Below the pieces are notes generated by a model. The model saw nothing but the letters and a program-made list of their open reading frames with translations. It searched no databases and had not been told where the DNA came from. A program made the position numbers and the translations under genes. A stretch of 64,000 nt of DNA from the NCBI GenBank assembly GCA_946800325.1, contig OX326959.1, forward strand, positions 42,844,551 through 42,908,550. The letters run 5' to 3'. The number at the start of each line of letters is the position of its first letter. The first letter of the stretch is position 1. The DNA is from Luzula sylvatica. Its lineage: Eukaryota; Streptophyta; Magnoliopsida; Poales; Juncaceae. Below, one piece after another: positions 25,342 through 37,259 of the stretch.

Positions 25342-27392
25342 TAAGAGTTTTTCAAAATATAAATGTAATTATATAGTTCTTAAAAATAATAAACGTGAAA
25401 AACTATTAAACTAATTTTTGTAATCTTACATTTGGATATCCACCAATATCTAAATGGAAAAATGATAGTACCTCTCTTTTACTAAATAAATTGATTGTTT
25501 GCATCTTAAAATAGAAGTATTAAGCAATAACTAAATGGAAATCTATGCTAAGTTCCTTGTATATAAAATCGAAATACTTCGAGGTAGTCCACATACATTT
25601 TCCATGTTTAACAAGTACCTCATGCATAGTTAGCCTATGTCACAATGTTTCTTTGAAGGAGATTAGATATGCATTCTCAATATTTTTTAAAAAATAAATA
25701 AAGTATTTATAAATAGATAATTGATCTTATGTGCTTACGTGCTTAATCATGTAGACGTGTAAAATAAGTTTTAAGAGAAAAATAGTATACATAAATTAGT
25801 ATAACTTTGCAAACTGATAGGATTATACTTATAGATCACTGTTTGAAAATTTAGAAACAATATAAATTTTCTTACAAGTTGTAAGTGAACAAAATAAAGA
25901 ATAAGCGAAAGTACCAATTTAACTAAAATATCAAATTCAAACAGAAAAAATAAGAATTGTCTAGATAATCTTCTCAATGCAATATTGTACTAACCATTTT
26001 ATAATAAACTAGAACATCGAATATACCAAATACATATATTTCCGAATTATATGTGATTACTTTTGCAAAAAAAAAAATCACCAAAACAACTCCAAAAATT
26101 GCATCCAATTTCTTCGAAAGCCCAAATTTTAAGAATATGCAATATTGTTATGGACTCCTTCAAATTTGATGTAGATCAGATTTTGAATCATATATTTTAC
26201 CCACTTCAAAGTACGAAACAAATCAACAAAAACAATGTTAGAAAATCATGAATTAATAACGACATTGATAAAATATAAAGTCGACTTGTCATTAGGGGTG
26301 TCAACGGTTCGGATCCGGTTCGGATAGTGGTCATACCAGATCCATATCCCTATTGTCGGATCCGGATACGATTCGGATAATAAACGGATACGGATACGGT
26401 TCGGATATTGTCGGATACGGATACGGATACGGTTCTGTTTCGGATATTAAAACGGATACTATGTTATCATAACGTAACTTACTTTTTAACTATAAATATA
26501 TATAATTTGTGACATGAACGATAAATATGATTATATTTAAACATAATTTTACGATTGTGAGTTAAATCACTTACAAATCATTAATTTGTATATTATTTTT
26601 CAACTAATATCAAATATAATACATAAAATAATATATAATATGAGTATCCGGATCCGGTTTCGGATACTCGAATCTAGTTTCGAGTATCCGGATCCTAAAA
26701 ATACCCGGATCCAGAACACGGATCCGGTTCCCGCACCAAAACCGAATATCGAATTCGGTTCCGGATCTTAAAATTAGCAACCAGATCCATATCCGGATCC
26801 ACTCGGATTCGGATATTTTTTTCGAATCCGGATATTTTTTCGGATACGGTTCGGGTCGGTTCGGGCAATATCCACACCATTGACATCCCTACTTGTCATA
26901 CTAAGCAAATGATATCTCATAAAGCATAACCACATCAAGAAAATTTATTAAAATAATAGCCTATTAAAAAAATAAAAAACTAGTCAGATCGAAAATCATA
27001 TATCTTACTGAAAAATAATAATAAAATATATAATACTGAGTAATAAATCTAAATATTTTAATCACTTGACAAAAGTCAAAATATATTTCAATCAGCACAT
27101 ATAATTCCTAAAAGGATAAAATACAAATACATTTTTTTTTAATATAATTACTCAGGAAAATACGAAAACTTTAAATTGACATTACGTTTAGTAAATTGAA
27201 TATTTCACCTTGCTTTTATTATATCCATGAATATCGAGTGAGTTTTTAAGTCGAATTAGAATATCTCATCCTTTGAACCAATTTTTTTTGCACGGTTTTA
27301 ACTATTATTGCATGCAAAATTAACCATGCATATATCACACAAACACAATATTATGTATTTGTTGCGGCACAAAATATTTCTGAAAAACAAAA
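25342..27392. other. 3' flank of the METTL gene, parental copy of a local duplication
   Basis: No gene. Landmarks shared with 30.2-31.2 kb and 32.0-32.7 kb include TATCCACCAATATCTAAATGG near 25437, GAAGGAGATTAGA near 25656, and AAATCATGAATTAATAACGACA near 26240. It is interrupted by the element at 26293-26890. Confidence 0.6.
26293..26890. mobile_element. Mutator-like MITE with CGGATCCGG repeats, complete
   Basis: Termini TAGGGGTGTCAACGG and CCATTGACATCCCT are inverted repeats. A perfect 9-bp duplication ACTTGTCAT lies at 26284-26292 and 26891-26899. The diverged paralogous locus near 30520 has a single such site and no insert. The interior is built of short CGGATCCGG/CGGATACGG units around an AT-rich core. 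Confidence 0.85.
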
Positions 27393-27774
27393 TCAAACAA
27401 GAGGCTTTTGAAATTTGCCATGTACCCAAACTCTTCGCATCTCTTTTCCATTTCGACGATTAATTGACCTCACGCAACAATATTCAAGCTCCAACTATAA
27501 ATATAGACAACAAATAAACGAACAATAAAATTATAAATGCAAAAAAAATGAGAAAATTGAAATTAGAAATACTACCTCGATAAATCCAGCGGTACAAAAG
27601 AGATTTCTCGTAACATCTAATGAGAAGAAATAAGAGAGAGTTCCATCTGATCGCATATATTCTCTAAATCCAACTTTTTGTTCTTGCAAAAATCGTAGCA
27701 TTGTCATATCATATAAACCTGACAATAATAAAAAATAATTTAAATGTTTGTATCCATTTTTTGATAAATAGTAT

Positions 27775-27811
<37 letters not shown>

Positions 27812-28989
27812 CATAGTCACGAAATAAAATAAGGCCCCCAGGTTTTAAAACAGAGGCACATTTTTTTAAGACTGATGGCATTTTATTGAATGGTATTGCC
27901 GATAAAGTGAATATCTAAAAAAATAAAAATAATGACATGGTATAAACGAAATATATTTATATGTGCGATTAATTCGAACCAAATTATTTTTTCAGTTATA
28001 AAATATAGAATAAGAAAAATTGCATGCCATGGTGATAAAATCGATACCACCAACACAACATTGATTTCCATCCAGCAACAAAGAGTTTGTTTTTGTTGTA
28101 TTTTCTTTATTAACACCTAGAAATATTTAGAAAATGGGTTAGAAAGCATGGCTTAATTAGAATATAATGGTAATTTTTGGAGGGCAAAAAAAAAAAAAAA
28201 AAAAAAATCTGGTTATAGAATAAATAGTAGAAATCTAGTTAAAACTAACATTATTTTTTACCTTTCGAAGAGTTCTGACAAAATGAACAAAACAACCACT
28301 CTGGAAATTGATTAATAGAAAAATCCAACACAAATGGATGAAAACGATTTTTGGTACCGATCGCTCGAGCCACAATTTCATTTGTCTTTTCAATAATTTC
28401 TTCACTACAATCACAAGCATACACAACAACACTATCTCTCGCACTGCACCAAAAAGTTCCATTAATACCAATTTGAAGAAAAACAAGCAAAACAATTGAT
28501 GAAATTTTTTGAGAAAGAGAAGATTAATACCGTAAAATTGGAATAATAGAGCTACCATTTCCACAACCAACCTCTAAAATCTTGAATTCCTTCGAGCAAT
28601 TTAGCAACTCAGGAAATTCCTTAATCAAATACCTTCTTTCCTACAATGAATCACCAACGAATGTTATATATGCAGTGATATTATCGAATCATTCCCAAAT
28701 ATAACTCTTTAAATCAGCAACAAATCACAATGTAAAACTCGGGAAAGGAAAATGTGACCTTGAAAAACTTTGCGCTGGAATGGCGGCGGTGAAAGCTCCT
28801 CCAATTATCTGCCTCGACAGGAAAATAAGACGTAGCTGTAGCATCGGAAGAGGAAATTGAGATACTAGGAGAGAGGTGGTACTGGAGAGAATCGTCCTGT
28901 TGGATCTCGTCTCGCAATTCCTCCCATTCGAAATCCTTACTGTGGTACTCCGCCTCCTTCTCCGCCGCTACCACCGCGTTCCTCTCCAT
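27393..28989 (-). CDS. METTL2/6-like methyltransferase (probable tRNA 3-methylcytidine enzyme)
   Basis: Seven exons join in frame to 315 residues: 28759-28989, 28531-28640, 28262-28443, 28028-28104, 27812-27914, 27576-27718, 27393-27494. Homologues methylate C32 in the tRNA anticodon loop using S-adenosylmethionine. Visible: N-terminal W..FH.RH....FK then ERRYL..EFPEL, the family signature; motif I LEVGCGNGSSIIPIL (near 95-109); ACDCSEEI as the acidic SAM loop; GGIDFITMIFTLSAIP; LKPGGLILFRDYGLYD; and the C-terminal ELEYCC...NRR. The third intron from the 3' end of the coding order (27915-28027) needs a GC donor; the other five are GT-AG. A GA microsatellite lies in the intron at 27719-27811. 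A broken copy of exon six lies at 32600-32729. Confidence 0.92.
27776..27809. repeat. GA/TC microsatellite in a METTL intron
   Basis: About 16 uninterrupted AG dinucleotides, ending two bases from the splice donor of the preceding exon (on the minus strand a CT run just after the GT). Confidence 0.9.
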
Positions 28990-30189
28990 TTATTTAGAGA
29001 TTTAACAATTTTTGAAATTAAAAAAGATTTTAAGATTTTTAACGAGGATGTAAATCATAAATGGGGTTAGATATGGTGCATCGAGAGACGATCGCAAATA
29101 CCAATCACAAATATGTTACGAATGACTAAATTTATAATATTAATTATGTATATATGAATCATAAATCAAATACAAACTTAAATATTTGTGTAATATTTGT
29201 GGTTGATATTTATAACCTTATCATTACTCTGGATTAATACGGTCAATTAACACATACTAATATTAACATATTATAAATTATTGACGTATTAATTAAACGT
29301 GTCAATTAACATATGACTCGATTAGAAATAATAATCAATTTATTTTGTTATTTCAAATGTAATGAGATAAGTTTGTGAGCCAAATATATTTGGCCGCTGT
29401 AAATAGAAGGTCCAGATTAAGAAGGGATTATATAAGCAGCTTACGTAACTTATTCAAACATCATCGATGAGGTGGCAAAATTTATTTAATTGAATTGATT
29501 AATATTTTTAGTTTAATGAATTAACGATTTAATTGTTCGTTTAATTTAATTGACAAAGTGTTAATCAATTCATTTTGTCATCTCATCGAGTTTGAGAGGC
29601 CAAGTATTTTTCCCAACTAAGAATGCCACTTAATTTCAGATCCTACGAAATGGATACGGTGATATATAATAACTTTTAAAAAAAAAAAATACGACACAAC
29701 TATGGCAATACGAACATATCGGTTTATTGAAATATCCGCACAACATATATTATACTTGGTTGAGCTTGAGACATCATAAGAATTATAACTGAGTTACACA
29801 ATTAATTTATGGAGTAATCTTTTTTGAAAGAAGAAAATTTAAAATTCTCTAAAACTATTGGATCGTCAAAATAAGGGTAATATATTTTCTTCAGCTAAAA
29901 GTATCTAATTTTCCACTTCAACTATACCCCAAGCTATTAGTTACTAATTAAATTTTTTGAAGGGACATACAAAAAATTACATCTTGTTTAAATTATTTTG
30001 TTTAAATTAAGGGATCAAATACAACATATTCTACATGAGAAGTCATGATATACAAATGAAAATATTGAATTAGGAAGAAATCCAAATTAGTACTTTAATC
30101 TAGTTATCAGAAAAGAAAGTTCATAGTTATTAATGACATATTAAGATATTAAAAAACATAGTTTTGAAAATGATTAAATAATATATATT
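28990..30189. other. Upstream flank of the METTL gene
   Basis: AT-rich; presumably holds the METTL promoter next to 28989. No further gene or clear repeat seen. Confidence 0.4.
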
Positions 30190-31170
30190 ATTAACTCGTA
30201 GGTAATTGAAGATTTTGATCTACATTTTGGATGTCCACCAATATCGAAATAGCGAAAGTTTGCGCGAGTCATTAAATTCATAAACCGGGATAAATATTTC
30301 TATAATAAATTACAAATTTCATACATAAATGATAAATCATATTAGTACTCACCAATAAATAAGGAATTTTTTGTTGAGTTCTTAAATTGAAAAGAGATGA
30401 TGAGATCAGAGTTTTGATCTCTAATTTATCTTATTCTCAATCCACTTGAAAATGAGAAATAAACCCACAAAAATAATGTCAATAAATCATGAACTATTAA
30501 CAACAATAATCAAATATAAATTGGACTTGCCATTATATATACATCATATATCATATCCTCATTAAGAAAAGTTTCTTTAAGAACCTATAAAAAATAAGAA
30601 TTTAGTAAAAAAATAATACAAAGATTTAACAGAGTTAATAATAAATCTAAATATGCAAATCACTTCAGAAAAAGAATACCAAAAAAAAATTGGAAGTTCT
30701 ATGATAGACTCATTTTCTTATTATGGACCCTTTTTCAAAAAAATATTTTAAGAAATTTTGCTATTTATTAATTAATTCTACAAAATTTATGTTTTGGATA
30801 GCATTAAATGATAAATATACACTACAATCTTACAAAAATAAATCATTATTTAACAAATATTCAAATATTTTTTTTTTAAATGGATCCGTGATAAGAAAAT
30901 GGATCTATCATAGAACTCCCCTACCAAAATATATTTCAACCGTCACATATGCTTTTAGCAAAGATAAACAACAAAAAATATAAATGTTAAAATGTAAATA
31001 TTTCTACTGAATTGCTAAGATTTTGAACTATATCTAATTGAAAAGGTTCAGGTAGGGAGTCCTTAAGTTGAAAAGAGATATTTCATGCTCTCAGCTAAAA
31101 TTTGCATTGTTAAACTAACTATTGTTTCATGCAAAATCGAATACGCAATTAATTGACGATTTTAGTAATT
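30190..31170. other. Diverged copy B of the METTL 3' flank
   Basis: Follows 25.4-27.3 kb in the same order: GTCCACCAATATCGAAATAG, AAATCATGAACTATTAACAACA, GGACTTGCCAT, ATATATTTCAACCGTCACATAT, ATGCAAAATCGAATACGCA. It lacks the Mutator-like insert of the parental copy and has its own MITE. Confidence 0.6.
30691..30925. mobile_element. MITE with GGAAGTTCTATGATAG inverted ends
   Basis: Left GGAAGTTCTATGATAGA and right TCTATCATAGAACTCCCC pair as inverted repeats and continue imperfectly inward (TTTTCTTAT). The copy-A locus near 27075-27090 lacks the insert. A relative lies at 45449-45670. Exact ends are uncertain by a few bases. Confidence 0.7.
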
Positions 31171-32029
31171 TTGCACCAGTAGACAAGATACAAATACAAA
31201 TTAAAAAAGGAGACAAAAATCTTAATGGTTTTGTATGATTAATATTTTGATTTTGACCGAACAATTTAAAATTTCATTATGATTCTTAAGGGGTTAAATA
31301 TTTAACATACGCATTATTTTAGTCTGAATATTAATTCGAATTACAATAATTGAGTTAAATTCCTAATAATATTAGCCCATTTATTAGATTTAAATTTGAT
31401 TGAGATTAAATCCAAGCAACAATAGCCTAACATGATCTGTATTACTTTCATTCAATTTCCTTCAACGTTCTTCACCAAAAAGTGAGTTTTTTTTGCATCT
31501 GTCATACAAATATGTTGATGACTGTAACATTTAGCCGATTTCTTGTCGTATTTCATCGAATGCCTAAATGCCCGAATATAGTCTTCGAACCATAAAATAT
31601 TGGACTGTAATTTGATGAAAAAACCCCTATCATAGTATGATTTGCTTGGAGTTGGTAGGTGCGAGATACAGGTTTCGACATCGAAATCACCAGTGGTAAC
31701 TCTCTCTCCTAAGTACCCCGATTTTAAATTTGATAACCTAAATTAACAAGACTTAGTCGTGGATTTGATTATCTGATAATATGATTTATATGAAAATAAA
31801 TGAGGAACATTATGAGCCCACTCTATAAATCAACCAAAATGTATTAACACTTAATTTCCTACGTTGCGTAAGGTTCTGATTTCTGTTATTTTATTTGCAT
31901 AAAAAATAAATGTATTTTCCTGAATTTTTAGGAGAAAGAAAATGTATATATATTATATATAACACTACCAACTAAGAGATATAATTAGATAATTAAAAAA
32001 AAAAGCATAAAATAACTTAATTAAAATAA
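31171..32029. other. Intergenic
   Basis: No coding frame or bounded repeat seen. Confidence 0.35.
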
Positions 32030-32730
32030 AATATTTGATCTTACAATTTTGATACCCACCAATGTCTAAATGGGATATTTTTTTGCATGTTTGCATATTA
32101 AAATATTATTTTAATAGCAATAAATAAATGTAAATATATGGAAGTTTTTAAATAGACGCGGTCGAAAGAATGTCACACAAAATTTGCATGTTTAGCTACT
32201 GGCTCATTCAAAATTAACCCAAATCATGCAATGCGTTTTCTCAAAGTAATTATTATTTTTATTTGAAGGAGATTAGACTTGCTATCTCAATATTTTTGAA
32301 AAATAAAATATCTACTTGTATAAGGAAAGGATTTATAATATTTGGAGAAAAGTACAAATAAAAAGAAAATACTTTATTTTGTATGTTAATGATGATTTTT
32401 TTTTTATAGAAAATCAATTATGTTATCAATAGACTACATGAGCTCATCATGTTGATCAAGTGTTCAGAAACACATAATTGATCTTAACATGCATAATCAT
32501 GTATTCATGTGAAATAAATTTAAAAGGAAGAACCGAAAAATAGAATTCATTCATCCAAAATTTTATGTTGAAGGCAATTATATAATTATATAATTGTTTA
32601 ATGAGAAGAAATAAGAGAGAGTTCCGTCTGATCGCATATGTTCTCTAAATCCAACTTTTTGTTCTTCCTAAATTATTATTTTTTTTTATTTTTCGACAAT
32701 TGAAGTATCGTCATATCATATAAACCTGAG
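32030..32730. other. Diverged copy C of the METTL 3' flank
   Basis: Shares TACCCACCAATGTCTAAATGG, GAAGGAGATTAGA and CATAATCATGTATTCATGTG with 25.4-25.8 kb, then jumps directly to a METTL exon remnant. Confidence 0.6.
32600..32729 (-). pseudogene. METTL exon-six remnant
   Basis: Matches 27618-27722 with about two substitutions in its first ~68 bp. A ~30-bp AT-rich insertion follows, then it resumes through the 3' splice acceptor (TATCATATAAACCTGA on plus). No neighbouring exons found, so it cannot be functional. Confidence 0.85.
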
Positions 32731-33351
32731 AAGAATAAAATAAATTAATTTTTTTTAACAAGCCACGTCTAGAACCCATAGACGAAAAAAGCGAAGAAGA
32801 AGAAAAAAATGGAGAGGCAAAAATCGGCTAAAAAAAAGAGAATCTTGAGAAAGTTTAGAAGAATTTTTAGTAGTTGCTCTTTTTAGTTAATTGCTTGAAA
32901 ATTTTCATTAATTAGCTTTGAATGTTAATTTTCGTTAGGATTTGATAGTATTGTTAAGGGAACAACGTAGTGAAATTTTGATTTAGGGCATGTTTTGATG
33001 AATTAGTAAATGATTGGGCTCCAATTTTTTTTTTTATGTATTCGTTTCTCATGATATTATGAAATCAATAATTCATTTTTTTTATTCGTATTATTTTTCT
33101 ACAATTGATAAAATATCTCTGAAACATTTGGTTTTAATGTATCTTAAAAGGCCTTCACGAAATCCAGGCCAACCGGAATGAAAACAAATGAAGGCAACCC
33201 TGAAACATGGTTTTCAAAGTTGGGAAATGAATTCCAGGTTTTTAAAATAATCGGAGTCTTAATAATTAATCGACTCATCATCGTCTTCTAAATTACTAAT
33301 TACTAATCGAATAAAACACACACAGAGCACAGAACAAAGCACACAATTTTC
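32731..33351. other. Intergenic
   Basis: No coding frame or bounded repeat seen. Confidence 0.3.
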
Positions 33352-33395
33352 ATGGCTTCCTCTACTTCTCCCCGGGCGAGGCAATTGGTCGTCAC
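33352..33395 (+). other. Possible orphan first exon
   Basis: An ATG after a CA-rich leader-like stretch opens MASSTSPRARQLVV, and a good donor CAC|GTGAGT follows. I found no second exon. It may be the stump of a gene or a chance match. Confidence 0.2.
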
Positions 33396-33899
33396 GTGAG
33401 TGGGGGGATTCTTCGATGTCATCCGACAAAATATCGTTGCTGCTGACGACACTGAGCCATTTGTTCGGTCAAATTTTGCATTTTTATCAATTCTTGTGAG
33501 TTCTTATCGGATTTCTCGGAATTTTAATCATCGCAGATGTCTTTTTTTTTATCAATTTAAAGATGTACATGTGTAAATAATGTTAAAATCAGCATCTGGC
33601 CGTGTTATATATGGATTGGTACTGCATTTTTTTGTAAGATTTATTGAATTTTTTTGATCTATATCATGTACTTGTAAAATATAAATTCATTTACTATATT
33701 GCTAGCTGGATATGCATAAATCGAAAAGCAAATATCATTGCATTGTGTTTTTTTATATTCGTTGGAATTAATAATTTTCCATTTTGTAATTTAGGAAGGT
33801 GAGAATTGAATCCTAAGTTGGAATTGGAACATAATTTTTGTCAATCATGCATATATGCCAATGGCAATTCAATCCACGAACTATAATTTATTTTGTTAG

Positions 33900-34245
33900 G
33901 GAGGTGAGAACATAATTTATTCGTTGGAATTAATAATTTTCCGTTATTTACTTTACAGTGTTTACTTTTTCATAGTTTTCTTTCAGTATTTACTTTCTGC
34001 AATTTACTTGACAGTATTTATTTTTCCATACTTTACTTTTAGTATTTATTTTTCGCATTTTACTTTCGTTTATTTACCTTACAACACTCTACTCGGCACT
34101 TTCATGAATTAGTATAACATATATTTGAAAGTACCAAGACTAAAAGTGCTTAAATAGTTTTCATATAGTTACATAATTAGTTTAGTTTAGAAATTTCGCA
34201 AATAAATCGATTCACCCCTCCTCTAGACCATTTTGGGACAATAGC
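33900..34245 (+). mobile_element. Possible copia LTR fragment
   Basis: Repeated TTTACTTT.CAGTATTTA units and the ending TCGATTCACCCCTCCTCTAGACC...TTTGGGACAA resemble the 3' part of large copia (SIRE-type) LTRs. The start is not defined. Confidence 0.35.
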
Positions 34246-34552
34246 TATTAAGACTTCCGCAAGCAACCAATGAGATGTTAGTTGGAGACTTTTTGTTTCG
34301 AGACCTGTCCAATTATGTTTTTGTGTTTATTCGTGATGAAAATCCTTGTTTGATTGCATATGTTATAGTATCCCGTGGACCCGTTATGTTTGAGATGTTC
34401 CGGTTTTACGTAATAACATTGTTGAAATCTAAATGCATCAGACTTAACACATATCAAATAAGATCGACCCTCTCTACTTCTAAGGTAAGGCGCCCAATAA
34501 CATCTACTTTGACCCACAATAAACGTTTTTGTACTCGCTTGGACGAGAAAGA

Positions 34553-35571
34553 TGAAAGAAATACAGTTTCGGATCAACCGTAAAAGTGTACACAATGATG
34601 AACGAATGTAAGCGTACATTTGTAGCCATAACTTTCAGTGGGAAAATCCGATTTGAATGGTTCAAATTGGGTTAGATAGATAATGAGATTATCTATAACC
34701 TTCATGTAGAAATATATTTCATATGAACGAAGTATAAGTGTCGTTTATGTGAAATACCGAAAGGGTGCAACAGTATGACATACAGTTAGTAAAACAGTTA
34801 TAACTTTTGCATACGAACTCAAATTGGGCTGGGCCAAATTGGGTTGTGTAGATAATAAGATTATCTACAAATTTCATGTTGGTTGATTTTCTGTCAAAGA
34901 AATTTATCAATTTCGTCTGAACAGAATACTGAACAGGTTCGTGCACTTTTCTATGTGAAAGGGTGTATATTGGATATACATGCCTCTTGGCTAATCATAA
35001 TCCTATTTCATATAAATAGGATACTTTCTCTCTCATCCAGATCAAGTTATTAAGCAATTCATTCTGCCAAAGACACTAAAAGAAAGAGAGAATTCAGATT
35101 TAATCTTTCGATAGTGAAAATGTGCGAAGAGAGAGAAATCGAGAAAAGAGTTTCTCGAAAGATAGAGAATCAATTCGATCGAGCAAGTTCGCCGTACATC
35201 GTCTAGGCAGTTGTACTCACGACCGGCGTCTTACGAATCAAGGTGGATACACGTAGAGGAGCAACATCTGAGGCTCTCACGGTTGTGATTGATTCGGACG
35301 AGTAGATTGTTTCGGAGACGAAATCAAGCGAATCGGCGAAGTCAACGAACGGTGGAATACGCGTGGTGTGGGACGCGCGGATTGTCACCAACGTGACAGA
35401 AGATAGAAGGCAGCGATCAACCCTTCGAGTGCAATCAATTTTGCACCGGTATGAATCTATCATTCTATTGCATCGTACCCTCGAAGTCATGGCGTGATCT
35501 CGGAAATCGGGGAACCGGACCGGGCCTTCATTCCGCTGCGCGGGCTCGGGGTCGGGGATAATTCCCCAACA
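34553..35571 (+). mobile_element. Solo LTR of the 8-16 kb copia family
   Basis: A 1019-bp unit from TGAAAGAAATACAG to CCCCAACA, in reverse orientation to the copia LTRs at 8 and 15 kb. Perfect 5-bp target duplications AAAGA lie at 34548-34552 and 35572-35576. No internal region remains, the product of LTR-LTR recombination. It defines the full LTR length of the family. Confidence 0.93.
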
Positions 35572-35653
35572 AAAGATAGAATTGGAGGTCGCGGAGGTCA
35601 ATAAAATGATCAAGGAATGCAAGAGATCGTGAAACCGCTGGATAAGATGATCA

Positions 35654-36190
35654 ATAATTTGGGATGTACAAACGGTTCAGAAGCGAATTGAATCGGCAAT
35701 ATCCGATTTAATTAGTTAATTCGGTTCAACTGAATAAATCGAATAAAAGTTTGGCTTATTTGGCTCGGTTTTTTATCGGTTTAAAAGTTAATTCGATTCG
35801 ATTATGTGAATTTAGTTCGGTTTAAATCAGTTTGATCTTATTCGATTCGGTTTAAATCAATTTGGTTTTATTCGGTTCAGTTTGAGCCGAACCAATCGAA
35901 TGAACACTCCTAAATTCCTAATCATACCTCAATTTCTCAAATTTCGAGGTGCGGCACACGCACGCACGCACATATATAATTAAAAGTAATATTCAATTCT
36001 ATTATATGTTTAATATTCGAAATAAGGGTGGCAATTCGATAGGTTCGATTCAAACCGAACCGAATAAGGTTAAATCAGTTCAAACTGTATCGAACTAGGA
36101 TCAAATCGAACTAAATTTTAAACCGATTTCAATCCGAACCAAATAAACCGAATTCTTATTCGATTTATTCGGTTAAAACCGAATAAGAAA
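35654..36190. mobile_element. Two degraded GGTTCGG-rich low-complexity elements
   Basis: One runs from GGGATGTACAAACGGTTC to GAATGAACACTCCT (about 35659-35911). The other starts AAGGGTGGCAATTCG near 36024 and fades near 36190. Short CCGAACCGAA/GGTTTAAATC units fill both. Ends are imperfect inverts and I found no target duplication. Confidence 0.5.
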
Positions 36191-36440
36191 CTTTGTACTC
36201 TTAAAATTCAAATATATCATTAAATAAATTCAAATTTCATTTAACAAAAATATATAAACAAATCATACAAAATTAATTATATTGATTATTTATACAAAAA
36301 AAAAGAATGTACTAAAAGCTTTTTTCTCCTCTATTTTTTTTTATTTCTTTCGTTTCATAATACTGTAAAATGATATAAAGATAAACTGATTCTGAAAGCA
36401 AACAAGTATCAACATATATTCTTATCACGTCTTCAACATA

Positions 36441-36695
36441 TCAGCAAGCGCCACCGGCACTACTAGCAGCGCCCGCATTGACGACCGCCATCGTACTGTA
36501 AAGCGCAGCATTATTTTTCCGCTTCTTCTTTTGTTTTTTTCGGTATTGCTCGTTTTGTTCCTTCGCGCCATCACTGCAGTTGAAAATGACAACGGCAAGT
36601 ATGCATAGTAGCATGATAAACATACCTAAGGCCATTGATATGGTGTTCATTTGGAGGAGGTGATTTGGGATTGACATGGTGAGAAGCCTTGCCAT
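36441..36695 (-). CDS. Small single-pass membrane protein, unknown function
   Basis: An intronless 84-codon frame. A short N-terminus (MARLLTMSIPNHLLQ) is followed by a hydrophobic stretch (about residues 18-40, ISMALGMFIMLLCILAVVIF), then a strongly basic segment (KKQKKKRKN near 54-62) and an Ala/Gly tail ending GGAC. The composition suggests a membrane anchor with the basic tail in the cytosol. A TATA-like TTTATATAT lies about 75 bp upstream (36767-36776). I do not recognise the family. Codon texture and motif structure favour a real gene over chance. Confidence 0.6.
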   Translation of the reverse strand: MARLLTMSIPNHLLQMNTISMALGMFIMLLCILAVVIFNCSDGAKEQNEQYRKKQKKKRKNNAALYSTMAVVNAGAASSAGGAC

Positions 36696-36988
36696 GGTGT
36701 GAACCCCCCTACTTCAAAAACTGCCTTGCAAATTTGAATGGATGGATAGATTGGTTTAAAATGGAAATATATAAAGAGATTGAGGGAGAGGGAGAGGCTG
36801 AACGTGGAAAGACGAAATAGCATTGCAATTTCCACGAAATTGTCTCTGATTCTCTATATAAAAAGAATCTTCTTATTTATTTCAAAATTGAAAATGTGCT
36901 TGAATGTGCAGGTTCAACTAATGTATAAGAACGAGACATTCTATTATGTTTTCAGATTGATGTTGTCATTATGACATCATGATTAAAT

Positions 36989-37259
36989 GGGAGCTCTCAT
37001 TTACATTCAAAATGTCTACCAATTAATTTTGTAATTTTAATTTGATTATTTAAATTGAAAATTAATTAATTGGACCATCGATTAGTTTAATTAGAAGTTA
37101 ATTAAATATACTTTTAATTGTATTTTATTTAGATGTTAATTAAATGTTTAATTAAATGGGTGTAAATTTGGTGCATGAATTGGTAAGCATGACAAAGTGA
37201 TGTCATGTTTACCAATCATGATTTTGAGGGTGAAATTGTGGGGAAGAGTATAATTTTCC
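36989..37259. mobile_element. Probable MITE, GGAAAATTATACTCTTCCCC family
   Basis: The right end, read inverted, is GGAAAATTATACTCTTCCCC followed by ACAATTTCACC, like the ends at 46050 and 48732. The left end (GGGAGCTCTCATTTAC) is poorly matched. Confidence 0.4.

Noticed and set aside
34275..34619. Opposed open frames next to the solo LTR
   Set aside because: No motif or codon texture, and they overlap each other and the LTR start.
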